DNA of 64,000 nucleotides from Lingula anatina. Its lineage: Eukaryota > Brachiopoda > Lingulata > Lingulida > Lingulidae. The notes under the pieces were generated by a model. That model saw nothing but the letters and a program-made list of their open reading frames with translations. It was not told the DNA's origin and did not search any database. Position numbers and translations under genes: made by a program. This document shows positions 14,636 to 25,809 of this stretch, piece after piece (the first letter of the stretch is position 1; each line of letters starts with the position of its first letter). The stretch is taken from the NCBI RefSeq assembly GCF_001039355.2, contig NW_019775391.1, forward strand, positions 117,041-181,040, in the 5' to 3' direction.

Positions 14636-15949
14636 TATTGTAACATGGCAATGTACACATTTCTTTCTTTCTTTATTGTGCCACTAGAGTAAGTTCATTT
14701 TCACACTGATCATGACCCAGTAAGTAGAATATACTCATAACGGTTACCTAACTATAACAATACAAAGATACAAGACTGCACAATTATTTTCCATCTCAAA
14801 GATCCAGAGTCTGTTCCATCATGATACTAAAAATGCTAGGTCTGCTATTTATTTTCTATTATAATAATTGATAGTGTGTGTTTTATCTCTCTCCAGGCCA
14901 GTGTTCATGTGGCTTAACGTCAGGGTGCATCATGGGACAGAATATTGTGTAAGTATTGTCAGTCCACCCGTAAGTGCATCTAGAGGTAGTTCTGGGCTCC
15001 GTATCTCGAAAGGTTTGCTATGTTGTGCAATTGAGCAAGTGTCTCGATTCCATGGCCCCGTATCTCGAAATAGAATCGGTTATGGAATCGAGACACTAAC
15101 GCATGTGCGCAACGTAGTGAACCTTTCGAGATACGGAGCCCTGTTCGTCTTAATGGTCTCTCCAGCTTCATACCTCAAGAACTTAAAATATTATATTGTA
15201 ATGATATATGTCTCATTGAATATCTAATATTTGCTGTTAAGGTAGGCAGTATTTGAAGCATATCCACATTTTTTTTACAAAAGCAGGAAAGACTAAAAAA
15301 AATAAGGCATTATTTGAGAGTATATCTCATTGGATTAGCTTTGCAGCCACACAATTTATCCTTTTGAAGTGAATGCTGCCAGAAAGCATGTTAATTGACA
15401 GACTTTTCCCTATTTGTACCTAGTAAATTCTATTTCGTAGTGACTCCCGTGGCCACCATCCCAGTGACTTCTCGCAGTGCAGCGAGGAGGACCTGGACAC
15501 TGCGCTGCAGACTGGACTAGGCTGGTGTCTTTTTGAGAGCCCCAAGGAGCCGGCGTTTCCTCAGTACTGTGGGAACAGCTTTGTGGAGAGAGGAGAAGAA
15601 TGTGACTGCGGGCCCCCAGAGGTGAGTCAAAAAAGGGGGGGGGGGTGACCAGGACATAAATGAAGATTGAATTCACATATATGCCCCTAAAAACACATTT
15701 AAGCCTTATAATCCCTAATGAAGATTTATGTCTTTGTGGAGAGAGGAGAGGAGTGCGACTGTGGCCCTCCAGAGGTGAATGACAGAGGGGAGAAGGGGGG
15801 TTACCAGGGCTTAAATGTGTTTTAGGGGCATAAATGAATATTCAAGGGCATAAATGAAGACTTTTGCCTTTTGTAGGCAAAAGGACAAATAGTCTAATAT
15901 AAAAGGTGTGTGTGTGTGTGCTTGTGTGTGTGCATGCGTGCATGCGTGC

Positions 15950-15989
<40 letters not shown>

Positions 15990-18522
15990 TTTAAAAATTG
16001 GTGTATTTGTGACCTTTGCAGTTAATTTTTCAAATCCACTACACCATCAGTAGATTTGCAGTACTGTTAATGTATTGACTTCCCATCTTTCCAGCTTTGT
16101 GCTAATACCGACCCTTGCTGTGACGCTACCACATGTCTCCTGAAACCTTGGGCAAGATGTAAATCTGGACCCTGCTGTCATAATTGTACTGTAAGTATAT
16201 AAATAAACAGTTCCGCACAAGAATCTTAAGTACTATTTAGTTAGCTTAATTTTGGTTATTAATTTAATAAAGCCACCAAAAATATTCATTCAGCAATGAA
16301 AAGTTGAACATTTGCATTTTGATTGAATTTAGAATTTCTCTGACAGAAAATAGGTGCAGCACACAAGTCTTAGATTGTATATTTTATTTAATTTATTTAT
16401 TGATTGTTCTAGGTGCGCACATCAGTGTTCAAGTGCAGAGAAGCTTCCAATGAATGTGATGTTCCTGAGTTCTGTGATGGTATCCATGGAGAGGTAAGAG
16501 AACAGTGGTTACCATAGTGATAGCATTTATAGATATAGAGTTATTTTATACTATTTTGAGTATGATGTTCCTGAGTTTTGTGATGGTATCCATGGAGAGG
16601 TGAGAAAACAGTGGTTACCATAGTGATAGCATTAATAGATATAGAGTTATACTCGAAAAGCACTCCAAGAGCGCAGACCTCCGCCAAGGCAGCTGATTAT
16701 TGATTGATTATTGATCCAGATCACCACCAAAAACTAATCACTTCTAAGTTAACCCATTTCTGACTTACCCTGAAAATTTCATCAAAATCGATCCATAACT
16801 TTTTGAGTTATGTTGATGACAAACAAACAGACAGACAGACAAACATGGATGAAAACATAACCTCATTGGCGGAGGTAATTATAGTATTGTGAGTGTGGTG
16901 TTCCTGAGTTATCTGATGGTATCCATGGAGAGGTGAGATAATACTGGTTACCAGTTGAGTCATCTCATATTGAATTGTCACAAAACAGTGGCATCCTGAA
17001 CAACTATCAATCAATAGTTTATCAACAAAGAGGAGTGGGTCTTGACTTGTTCAGATTTAAACATTTCCTAAGTGCGTTATATTGTTATAATCTTCCAGTG
17101 TCCGTCCAATGCCTATGTCCAAGATGGTCAGCCGTGTAGTGCAGGGAATGGCTACTGCTTCCACGGACGATGTCCATCCAAGGACCAGCAGTGTCAGAAC
17201 CTGTGGGGGGAAGGTAAGGAGGCTGGTAGTTGAGATGAAATGTGGTAGAATATAGAGATAGGATATGATACTGCAGCAGTGGTTGATTTGTCATTTTTAT
17301 GTTGGAAATTCTACCTTATGATAAGTAACTGTTCCATTATTTGTTGCACTTGCCTGTTTTATTATAATAATATGTAATGTTTGACAATCTTGTTATAATG
17401 TGTAACTTGTGTAGTGTATATGTCATAACTGCGGTGATTGCATTTCTTCGCGGAACTGAGATGCAAAAATATCCATTGGTTATAATAATAAACAATATCA
17501 GATTCAAATTGTGTACACAAGTAACATTGTAACACAAGTGATCATGATTTATTGCAGTTCATTATCTGAAATATTACTTGAATTATTTAGGTTCATCCTC
17601 GTCTGCTTACAAGTGTTACGAGGTGTACAACCCTACTGGAGGGATGAACGGACACTGCGGCAGAGACGCCAGCACTGGGGAATTCTGGGAGTGTGACCAA
17701 CAGTCAGTACACCTCTCTCTCTCTCTTCAGTCTCATCTCTCTCTCTCTCTCTCTCACTGAAATTTTTTTATATTATAAACCGCAATTATCATTGTAAATT
17801 TATATTATATACTGCAATTATTATTGGAATTTGTCAACAACTTTTTATTCAGATTATTGTATTTTATATTTCTCACAGTCCATTCTTGTTACTGAATTTA
17901 GCTCATTATTATTCCCAGATAGATTAAGGTGATATTTGTGATGCAGTTTCCCAGAATTTTATCCAGTATTTCAGAGACAATGTGTTTCTGTTTCCAGGAA
18001 TGTCCAGTGTGGGCTACTCCACTGCCAGGGAGGTCAGAACTGGCCGCTGAAAGGGGACACCAACCTCATAGAAATCTCCAGGACGATTTACGGCACCAGT
18101 GGGCAGGAGTATGAGTGCAAGTAAGGGACTGTCTTGATAAATGCCAACTTCAGGCAGTGTCTTGATAAATGCTGGCTGCAGGAGCTGTCTTGATAAATGT
18201 TGTCTTCTTGATAAATACCAAACATTCAGAATTATTTGAAGATCTCCACAGTCAAAGGATGTTTGGTCAATTTGTAAAACATTATGATAGTCCAGTTGAG
18301 AAGAGGTTTCTGTTGGTTAGGTCTATTATTTCAGCCAATTGAACATGGAGATGACTATAAGTTTTAAAAAATTGGAAAGTAAAATCCAAATGATTAAAGA
18401 TGATTTACAGATAAATATAATGAGAAACTGGAGTACAAAGCTAATATTTTTACATTTATTATGGTCTAGTATTATGTTTGAATTTTTGATACAGATTTGT
18501 GAACATTTTTGCATTCTGTTTC

Positions 18523-18557
<35 letters not shown>

Positions 18558-21500
18558 TTATATAACTGTTCTATCTGTCCAGGACAGCCAATGGTGCCCC
18601 GAGTGCTGACGTGACAGACATGGGACTGGTAGAGGAGGGAACCAAGTGTGCCCACAACAGACTGTGTGTAAACCGTGTGTGTGTACACATAGATACCATC
18701 ATCAGGAAGAAACCCTGCCCCAAGGGATTGGACAACAGGACCTGCTCGGGACATGGGGTGAGGAGGGTTACTGTTTACCTGTGATTATCTTGATCCTTGT
18801 GTTTCAAAATGATTAAATTACAAGCTTAAAATTTTTGGACTGGTTTTATATATAGATTTTAGTTTTTCTGAGCACCGTCAGTTTTGATAGGGTTAGGGTT
18901 TACCATAGTGATACAGGGGAAATTGGTGAAATTTCTAGGAAAGTCACGTATTTGTTATAGAGAAGTAAAAGAACATTTTATGTCTTTGAGGAGTGAGCTG
19001 TCTCAACCAGCACAATCTTAGTCTCACCTAACACATTTCTGATATCACTTCTCCAATCTCACCTACCACATTTCAATCTGACCCACCCTCAGGTTTGCAC
19101 CACAAAGCAGACATGTCACTGCGACACTGGCTGGTCAGGAACCAACTGCAGCGCGCCTCTCCGTGACCCAGACAAGCCCACCACCCCACCAATCAGAGAC
19201 GGCGATGAGGTCATAGTTCATTTCCCGCCTGATGAGATAAACACTGCGGAATTGTTTACTACCACTGTCAATGGTAGTGCTGTGCTGGCACCTCAAGGTA
19301 GAGAGGGAAGATTTTGACTTCTTTTTCAACTTTTTATAGCTCAAAATAATCTGAAGTATTATTATTTCGCAATATTACTTCCCGAAGAGGTTTATGTTTT
19401 CAAGAGTCATATTTGTTATATATTTTCTACTGTTTGAATTTAGTAATTTTTATTTGCAGCTGAGACGTGAAATGTTTCATTCCTCATTATAGTGAAAAAG
19501 GCTGCCAAATATTTCTTGCACATTAATTCATTTTTCATGTACCTGTATAATAATTGAGCCACAGAAATTATATTTGAAGTGCTTTTTAAGGATAATACAT
19601 AGAACAGTCGAAGGAATTTTTTTTTTTTTTTTAAGATAACCATATTTTGATCCAATTAAATTGAAGATAAAGTTAAGTATTGTCAATGATAAAGATAACT
19701 TATGTAAGTCTGTCAGCAGATATTTTGGAATTTGGCAGTTGAATAACCATTTGATTTCTGTATTGAATTTTAATAGATTCTGAAACTAAAATTGTAATTA
19801 AAATAAGTTGAAGTCTTCATAAAGATATGTTCAGTGGTGACTGTCTATTTTCCAGTGGCAGACTCTGGTGACACAGTGAGACTGGTGATCATTCTTGTAG
19901 CAGTGACGGGATGTGTGGTAGTAGTACTGGTACTGGCCATGTTGTGTTACAGGTAAGACGGTAGTAGATTTGTCCAGATGTTCTTGACTCAAAATATCCA
20001 CTTGGATACTGTCGGAGGGGGAATTAATCAAAGTTTGTTTTTTTTTTTCCTTTCTTTTTTTGAGAATGATTTTTGTATACATGATGTCTTTGGTAAATAT
20101 GAATTTAAAAAATTATGCTTATAAGTCCAGGCTGGGACACGTTAACAGATTGTTTCATTTTACTGTATTTAAAGTGTAAAAATCTCATTAATAGACGGAA
20201 GAGCCCAGCCTCTGTGACAACCAAGTGGTTTGGAAAGAAGAAGACACTGAGCAGCAAACACAGCGAGTCCAGTGCTGAGGAGGGTATTGTGAGGATTATA
20301 AAGTTTGGAAATATGCCCTCATATAGGTGGGTCAACTTCTTTATCTCTGTACACAAGAACAAAGGTAGAGTTTAGGGTAATGATGTCATTGAAGTCGTAG
20401 TTATTGGATGGCCTCCTGCCCAGCAGGAGATCACCTGATTGTAGCTGTGCAAGGTTGGCGTGCTGCTTGACCATCTGTGCTACTTGATTTTTTTTTTATA
20501 TCCTCATTTTAAATTAATGTTTTATTATTATTTGATTTTTTAATGTTATTTTAATTTTATTATTTATTTATTTATTTAATTATCTGTTATTATTAATATT
20601 TTTTGTAAGAGGAGAAAATTTTCTTCAGATCCTAAGTCGGTGGTAGGTTTTCTTATTCTTCCTTTGTTTTAGATATTACTCTAGAAATGTATATGAAATA
20701 ATGACCATTAGATAATTAATAAATATCTGAAATAAATTTTGCCATTATTTTCCAGGCAAGACAAATTAGACGAAAGAAAAAAGAGGCGAAAGAAGTCACC
20801 CCTGGGTATCGGCAGCGGCAGCGAGTCGGAAACCCCTCACATCAGCGCAGACGACCAAACAGACATCAAAATCGTCCACAATAATTTATCAAAGACCCCG
20901 GAGAGGGGGATTCTCAAAAACGGTCCAAGGAGCTCGGAGAGTTTACAGAACATAGGGCACAGGGACGACAGTGGGCGTGGCAGCCGGGAGAGCCGTAAGC
21001 CCGAGCTGAGTCCCAGCGACAACGAGGTTTACATCATGAGCGATGACAGTCGGGGGTCTGGTAAAAGATTGACGTATTCGCACAGCAAGGATAATTTTGA
21101 TGTGACGAAGTTACGGGGGTCACCTGTCCCGCCTCACACCCTGTTTGTAGATAGTAACGGGGACCCTATATCTATTGATATGTTAGAGGAAGAGACGCCC
21201 TCCATGTCAAGTAAAGAAAACTTAGCACAAACTTTAATGTCTCAAATTCCTAAATCAGGGAGCAAAAACTCTTACAGAGAAGTGAAATCTGATCCAAATT
21301 CTCCTTACTCGCCACAAGACAGACAGCCGCGTTTAGGTGAGGAGAATTTATATGATAATCAGATGTCACCAGTGAAATCTGGAAGCGAAGAGGGCCTTTC
21401 CTCGAAATTGTCGTCGTCTCCGAAAAGGTCGCCTCAGAGACAAGTGAAAAGTAAAAGTCGAAGTAGGGAGAATCTTCCCGACCGCCAACAGGTCGACCAG

Positions 21501-22211
21501 TCTCCTTGCAGAGAAGAGCAAGATGGCGGCAGCGGAGAAAGTGGAGACTCTCTAGGAAAACAGCAGCGGTTTGGTTCCACGTCCAGGTCTCGTATTATCA
21601 AACTACGCAACTTGGAGGACTTGATAAAACAGATAGACCAACAAGAGTCCAACAACCTCTCTCCTGCAAATTCGGAAGACTTTCGCTGCAGCGAGCCCGA
21701 GGCGGACCGCCATTTTCGTAAAGGACAGTTCAGTCTGCAGGAGACGGAACCCGTGGTCGGTAATGGCGGCACTGATCTGGATGGTTTTGATGTGAAAAAA
21801 CAAAGAGACAGCATCGATTCTGTGTCTTCCCCAGCCAGTCCTCAATATTATCACATCGATTCTTCTCCGAACGGCTCCCCAAATAGACTAAGCCAAAAGA
21901 GGCGCTCTTTTGGATCCGGCGGAGCTTTTCGAGAAATCTCTCCTCAGCAAGTTTTCCGTCCTCTATCGAGTGAAGACTCGCAACTTCCTCACAGCGTCTC
22001 TCCCGACAACCACTTTCGTCCCGTTTCACCGCCGAAAACTCCCGTGAGGCGGGTGTCGCCGGAATACGGCTACCCCGCGCACAAACAAAATCAGTTTCGC
22101 CCCATTGCCCCCGCCCGAATATCTTACGAGACGTCAGATCAGGCGCCGGTTTCTCCGTCAAAAAGGAGGCACTCGACTGGTCGCATGAAAAGTAGACAGA
22201 AGTATGTGTGA
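1331..22211 (+). CDS. ADAM family membrane protein, predicted protease-dead, 5' end outside window
   Basis: This is a disintegrin and metalloproteinase (ADAM) type I membrane protein rebuilt from 23 GT/AG exons whose reading phases all agree. Exons: 1331-1752, 4557-4630, 5464-5530, 11450-11532, 11893-11956, 12203-12254, 12395-12546, 12868-12939, 13253-13419, 13979-14060, 14507-14597, 14897-14948, 15441-15621, 16095-16190, 16413-16493, 17099-17213, 17591-17702, 17998-18120, 18583-18757, 19093-19297, 19856-19952, 20195-20326, 20756-22211. The visible part encodes 1,382 residues plus stop. Family landmarks seen: EHCYYHGHV and ENATYVIAPL in the prodomain, KYIELGMVLD at the start of the protease domain, CGNSFVERGEECDCG at the disintegrin start, ECDVPEFCDG in the disintegrin loop, NVQCGLLHCQGG in the Cys-rich part, an EGF-like motif, and one membrane helix. 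The protease motif reads HMIGHNLGLSHD, lacking the catalytic Glu. ADAM identity is sure. The subfamily (meltrin-like, or ADAM11/22/23-like) is not settled. Confidence 0.93.
3003..3029. repeat. Simple repeats in the 5' ADAM introns
   Basis: Poly(T) at about 3007-3029. Others in the same introns: (TTTA)n about 3620-3696, (AG)n about 5009-5034, (AT)n about 5286-5310 followed by (AAAT)n, and a C run at 1848-1860. None is coding. Confidence 0.9.
7168..7353. mobile_element. Inverted-repeat element (MITE), CATTCAGAACA family
   Basis: The left end (GAGCACATTCAGAACA, then GTCGACCCACT about 50 bases in) is matched in inverse at the right end (GTGGGTCGC, then TGTTCTGAATGCGCTC). Relatives of the internal part occur at 34957-35113 in gene B and, as separated halves, at about 39900-39960 and 41165-41235 in gene C. 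This is a family of small foldback elements; the transposase source is not visible. Confidence 0.75.
8691..9422. repeat. Direct duplication of about 362 bases joined at an N
   Basis: The block from GGGCCATAATGCTTTGAATT (8691) to about 9052 recurs from 9058 to about 9422 with few differences. The single N at 9053 lies exactly between the copies. The simplest reading is two overlapping contigs (perhaps two alleles) placed end to end with an N rather than merged, but a real tandem duplication is possible. Confidence 0.9.
11669..11766. repeat. (CA)n and (CT)n microsatellites in ADAM intron
   Basis: (CA)n at about 11669-11702 and (CT)n at about 11742-11766. Similar TG/AG runs lie at 15905-15988, CT runs at 17706-17757 and a (TTTA)n run at 18524-18558. 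Confidence 0.95.
14088..14254. mobile_element. Small hAT-like MITE in ADAM intron
   Basis: The insert starts CAGGGGCGGATTTAGG and ends CTGGATCCGTCCCTG, an inverted pair resembling the CAGGGGCGGATCCAG ends of hAT-type elements (recognised from memory of that class). Interior has a short inner hairpin (CCGTCTTC...GAAGACGG). Flanking bases share GATTT on both sides, an imperfect target duplication. Confidence 0.6.
14994..15141. mobile_element. Foldback element in ADAM intron
   Basis: Arms of about 60 bases: GGGCTCCGTATCTCGAAAGG at 14994 is matched by CCTTTCGAGATACGGAGCCC ending at 15141, and the inner part GTGTCTCGATTCCAT pairs with ATGGAATCGAGACAC. A short spacer carries another copy of CCGTATCTCGAAA. 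It probably folds into a hairpin and is a MITE of unknown class. Confidence 0.8.
15686..15834. repeat. Inverted repeat pair around the duplicated exon fragment
   Basis: The words near 15686-15706 (TGCCCCTAAAAACACATTTA) and near 15812-15830 (TAAATGTGTTTTAGGGGCA) are reverse complements apart from one A/T in the run. They lie either side of the exon-end duplicate, so the whole block could have arisen by a template switch or an insertion. Confidence 0.7.
15725..15780 (+). repeat. Partial duplicate of disintegrin-start exon inside an intron
   Basis: About 45 bases at 15731-15776 repeat the end of the preceding exon (15580-15621), including its splice donor, with few changes, and would still read FVERGEECDCGPPE. 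There is no acceptor in front of it. The duplicate is flanked by an inverted pair (see the repeat at 15686-15834). I read it as a dead partial exon copy. Confidence 0.8.
16457..16960 (+). repeat. Three tandem copies of the disintegrin-loop exon end
   Basis: The 3' half of exon 16413-16493 and its flanking intron (about 95 bases from 16457) is repeated at about 16556-16650 and again at about 16881-16955. Copy 2 would read EYDVPEFCDGIHGE and copy 3 ECGVPELSDGIHGE, so each has lost at least one cysteine of the loop. Both keep a GAG/GTGAGA donor but lack an acceptor. An unrelated element of about 230 bases has inserted between copies 2 and 3. Confidence 0.85.
16651..16879. mobile_element. Short interspersed element with ACCTCCGCCAA / TTGGCGGAGGT ends
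   Basis: An insertion interrupts the repeated exon-flank block: sequence matching copies 1 and 2 stops at 16650 and resumes at about 16880. The insert has inverted motifs GACCTCCGCCAAGG near its left end (16676) and CATTGGCGGAGGTAA at its right end (16863), and a run of (ACAG/ACAA)n before the right end. It looks like a non-autonomous interspersed repeat; I cannot assign its class with certainty. Confidence 0.65.
18127..18222 (+). repeat. Short tandem repeat with TGTCTTGATAAATG core
   Basis: Four irregular copies of a unit of roughly 20-35 bases with the core GTCTTGATAAATG follow the splice donor at 18121. No coding content. Confidence 0.75.
19856..22211 (+). other. ADAM transmembrane helix and very long Ser/Pro-rich cytoplasmic tail
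   Basis: Exon 19856-19952 encodes a hydrophobic stretch of about 22 residues (VIILVAVTGCVVVVLVLAML) followed by CYRR. Exons 20195-20326 and 20756-22211 add about 530 cytoplasmic residues. The tail is basic near the membrane (ERKKRRKKSP), then low in hydrophobics, with many SP sites, basophilic sites such as QKRRSFGS and SKRRHSTGR, and PxxP motifs such as PVSPPKTPVRR that could bind SH3 domains. It ends SRQKYV before TGA at 22209-22211. Such a long tail encoded mostly by one 1.46-kb exon points to a scaffold role; this is inference from composition. Confidence 0.85.
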
Positions 22212-24045
22212 CGAGAGTTCCTGTGCGTAAATCTGGACGTCGAAATTAAAAACTGCCACTTAAATATCACATTTCTGTCATAATAAGATGCTTAATTTTT
22301 CTCAAAGTTATTATTCTCGACAGTTTATGTCAAAAGTGTAGTATTTTTGTACGTGGCAATAGTGCTGTTCTAAAAGCCCGCAAGCACACCGTCATTTGAG
22401 GTGTAAATGTGCAAAAATATCACATATTTCAGGTGCTCTTGCAATTGAGAGAAAAACACCTGATTTAAGGACGTTCAGTAAAGTTTACTTACATCAACAA
22501 AATTCATCTAACTTTCTACATCAGAGACGCCAATTGCAGAGTTAGGTTTCCTCAACATGCCCCGTTTGTGTAATGTTAATGAACTACACAAAAACTTGTA
22601 GAATGCCACTCTGGTTTGATCTTGGTTGCAGTGACAGTGTGATGATGCGGCTTCCATTTGGTGCTTTATGTTGATATCTTGCTTCATACACTCATATTTA
22701 AAGTGATGTCACTGAACTCTGACAACTCTAAGATTGTGATTTTAGTTGTCCAGAGCTCTACGATGGCGAATCATGCTTTCAAATTATGTTGTCTTTAAAC
22801 ATAAGAGAGAGTGACAGACGCAAAAAAATATCACTGTATAATTATTATGCTTTGCTAAATTTAATTTCTCCGCCATCTTGGACATTTTCAAAGAAAGTGT
22901 CGTTTACAAATGGCGTCTTCGAGATTGGTCTGTGCACCTTGTGTTTTTCAACAGTGTTTATCGTTTAGTAGTGGAGCAAAGTGTAGATTATATTTTTCAT
23001 ATCATCACAACTTGATGGTTCATGTAGAGCATTATTTGTAAGATAAATCTAGTTTGATGATTGTGTTTGTATTTAGAGGTCTTTTTTTACCAGAATAATG
23101 CATTTCTTTCTTATCTCTTAAAGCAGCGGAAGCTACGGACTCGCTGTTACAGTGTACAAATATATTATCTGTCTGTTTGTGTATTTTAATTATCATATAT
23201 TTAAGTTTTTATGATGGAGCGAGATAGAAAGAGAAGAACGAGAAGTGTCATTATTAGATATTTACACGAAAAATTATTTTAGGTTACAAACAATTTTATT
23301 ATTTAAAAAGTATATTTTAAATTATATTTCTTTGAGGATAAATTGATCTTGTAGTAGAATAATCTTTTTTAACGTGATCAGATAGAAATTCAATCGAACA
23401 TTCGTGAAGTGAATTATGTTTGTGTGACGTAGTTAGAATTGACCAAATATGGTCTATTTGTTTAATACCATAATTGGTCATTGGTAAATTTATTGTTTTT
23501 TAAAAGGTATTGTTGGTGTTTTCCATGTGCGTTTTTTATGTGTGAGGAAGTGCCATCGAATTCAGCACAGTACTGAGTAGTTCAAATATTTGTGAAAAAT
23601 TCACAATATATTACAAGGCTGCTGTGTTGATATTAAAATTTAGACAAGCACAAATATAATAAGATTAATTTTAAAAAAAGTTATGTAACAGAATATAAAT
23701 TTAACTTTCAAATGTTAGACATTGATTTGTTGATCTCTGTATTGCTGCTCAATAGTGTTTTGTTATGCAAAGTGGCCTTTCTACTCTACACGGTGCTGAC
23801 ATGCTGCAGATCCTCCGCTTTGAGGGGCTTGCCTTGATAATGTGTATGTGACGTCATGATCCGGGGACTTGAACGTTACGTCTGCAGTCGGGATACGAAC
23901 CCTTAAGGTATTATATTATGATATATTGTCCAGGCCAGGTTTGGTAGTACTTTATGTAACAACCTTATTTTTCTGAAGGTTGGCATGGATGATATGGCAT
24001 TCTGTGGAGTTTTTTTAGAATAAAGCTGTATAGAAACTCAAATTC
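22212..24045 (+). other. Probable 3' untranslated region of the ADAM mRNA
   Basis: No coding exon is seen after the stop. The stretch is AT-rich with AT-rich instability-like words. The first well-placed AATAAA followed by a T-rich region is at 24019-24024, which would give a 3' UTR of about 1.8 kb. The position of the true cleavage site is inferred. Confidence 0.5.
24019..24024 (+). promoter_or_regulatory. Likely poly(A) signal of the ADAM gene
   Basis: AATAAA in the context TTAGAATAAAGCTG, about 1.8 kb after the ADAM stop codon, with T-rich sequence shortly downstream. Other AT-rich near-matches exist upstream, so usage is uncertain. Confidence 0.45.
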
Positions 24046-25776
24046 ATCTCTATTTTTATTCATTTATTTATTCATTTATTTTTAGTCATAGGGGGTTGTG
24101 CTCAGTGTAAACGAGGGGGTGCAATGGGTTGATATCTGAACATGTTTGTGTAAGTATGGATCGGTACGATACACTTAAACGGGACGGACGTAGACCGTCT
24201 TATGGATCATCAGGAGAATTTTTTTCCAGTTTACAACTGTCATTTTTAGTTCTAATACAGACACAGACTGGGTGATGACGCTCTTACCTCCCTGGGGGTG
24301 GGGGTGGATAAATTGAATGTACTATTATTGTAAGTGACTGCATAGCGCGGCTGACAGGATTCTCCGCAGAAAATCTCGGAAAATCAACGGCGCATTGTGT
24401 GCATCACATTTTTCCTCAAAATGTTATTTTCTTCTTTAGATTTCGTATGGGAAATTACCAGTACGAGAAAAATTCAGGCTTGAAACCTGCATGCAAACGG
24501 GGGACAAAAAGTCTACCCATACTGATGTAATTACTATTTCCAGTCTATTGTCAATAACCAGCTGTCGACAGCGTGTACATGTAATTACCTTTGTGTCATC
24601 AGAGTTTACCTCACCTTCTGTCTCTGTCCAGCCGCAATTTCGCACCGATGCCTGGAGATACCAGTTCATTATTCTCTGTGTAACTATTTTCATATTATTT
24701 GAAGTCCTCCCCTGTAATTATCTCCCATCGTCACATAACTGAAGGCGTCACTCGGTTGAGTAACCAAATTTCACGATTTGAGTATTTCTATATGTCCCAA
24801 CCACAAAATAGACAAGAAATATACAGCGTACTAAAAAGAACTTGATAAAATACGTGGCAGCTTATTCAATGTCATGAGCGACAACATATTGTTGGTAAAG
24901 AGGTATACAGAAAATTAAAATAAATATACCTTGTGGGCAGAGATCTAGACAAAAAACTTTGTCAAGGTGTTCATTTATGATTTTTAACCTCCCTTTCTGA
25001 GAATTAAAAACGTTTGAACCTGGCGTCACTGTAGTGAAGGACTGTTTGACAAGTTGAAGGTGTGTGTGGGTGGGGGGGGGGGGAGAGAGGAGGACACACC
25101 GAGAGACACCGCCGGGAGTTTGGTTGTTATCTTTGGCAGGTAGAAACACAAAAGAAAAGTTGTCATACCTGTCTTCCAGTATTATCAGATCTTAACAGCA
25201 CGGGGAGACGGGATGATCAATAACAATTGAACATTGTCATCATCATCATTTATTAATGTGTCATTTGCATAGAACACCCAGCCCTTTTGCATGCGATTTT
25301 TTCTCCCTTTGACCAAAAATCTTAACAATAAAGTCTGCTAATTGCTTAATTTTTTTTCATTAAGTTTTCTGTGGAAATGTCATTTATATCATTTGTTCGG
25401 TATTCAACTTTTCATAAAATTTATATTTTTTCGCCATGTAAGCAGTGCACCGAAGTTAGAAATGACAATCATCTCCTGAATCTTTTTTTGCTTAGTCTGC
25501 ATATTCTTTCATTAATAGATGTGTTTGTGTAACGTCCACATTAAGTGGGCTAATTCATCAACCATAATGACTTCACAGTGCATCAAGATTTAAGATCCAA
25601 GATTTAAGTTGACTTATAAATTACTTAATCCTTCTGTTTAACCTTTCGCTTTCAAATTCTTAATGTATTCTCGTATCAGTTTGGAATTGTAGATTTTTAC
25701 TCGACTGGGCCTTTAATATTGTAGAGAAAATATTAATCATAAGCCCTTCCACACAAGGTACCGTATGAATCCATTT

Positions 25777-25809
<33 letters not shown>

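Larger units (their letters stand above)
12395..15621 (+). other. ADAM metalloprotease-like domain, Glu replaced by Met in HExGH
   Basis: The domain starts at TKYIELGMVLDHSM in exon 12395-12546 and runs through exons at 12868, 13253, 13979, 14507 and 14897 into 15441-15621. The exon 14507-14597 encodes AHMIGHNLGLSHDD. In active reprolysins the motif is HExxHxxGxxHD: three His bind zinc and the Glu activates water. All three His and the following Asp are present, but the Glu codon is ATG. Going from GAA or GAG to ATG needs at least two base changes, so a single sequencing error is unlikely. The following exon has CIMG, matching the Met-turn region of the fold. The fold is therefore probably intact and the protein likely binds but does not cut. 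Confidence 0.88.
15441..19297 (+). other. ADAM disintegrin, cysteine-rich and EGF-like region
   Basis: The disintegrin domain opens with CGNSFVERGEECDCG in exon 15441-15621 and continues through exons at 16095 and 16413, where the adhesive loop reads CREASNECDVPEFCDG, the ECD form usual for ADAMs and not the RGD of snake disintegrins. Exons 17099, 17591 and 17998 encode the Cys-rich region, including NVQCGLLHCQGG. Exons 18583 and 19093 encode an EGF-like module (CSGHGVCTTKQTCHCDTGW) followed by a linker rich in Asp and Pro. These parts are expected to mediate contact with integrins or other surface partners outside the cell. Confidence 0.88.

Noticed and set aside
14868-15227. 119-codon + strand frame starting in an intron
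   Set aside because: It overlaps a real ADAM exon (14897-14948) in another frame and then reads through the foldback element.
21434-22161. Minus-strand frames of 83-143 codons
   Set aside because: Shadows of the ADAM tail exon; no codon pattern or family features of their own.
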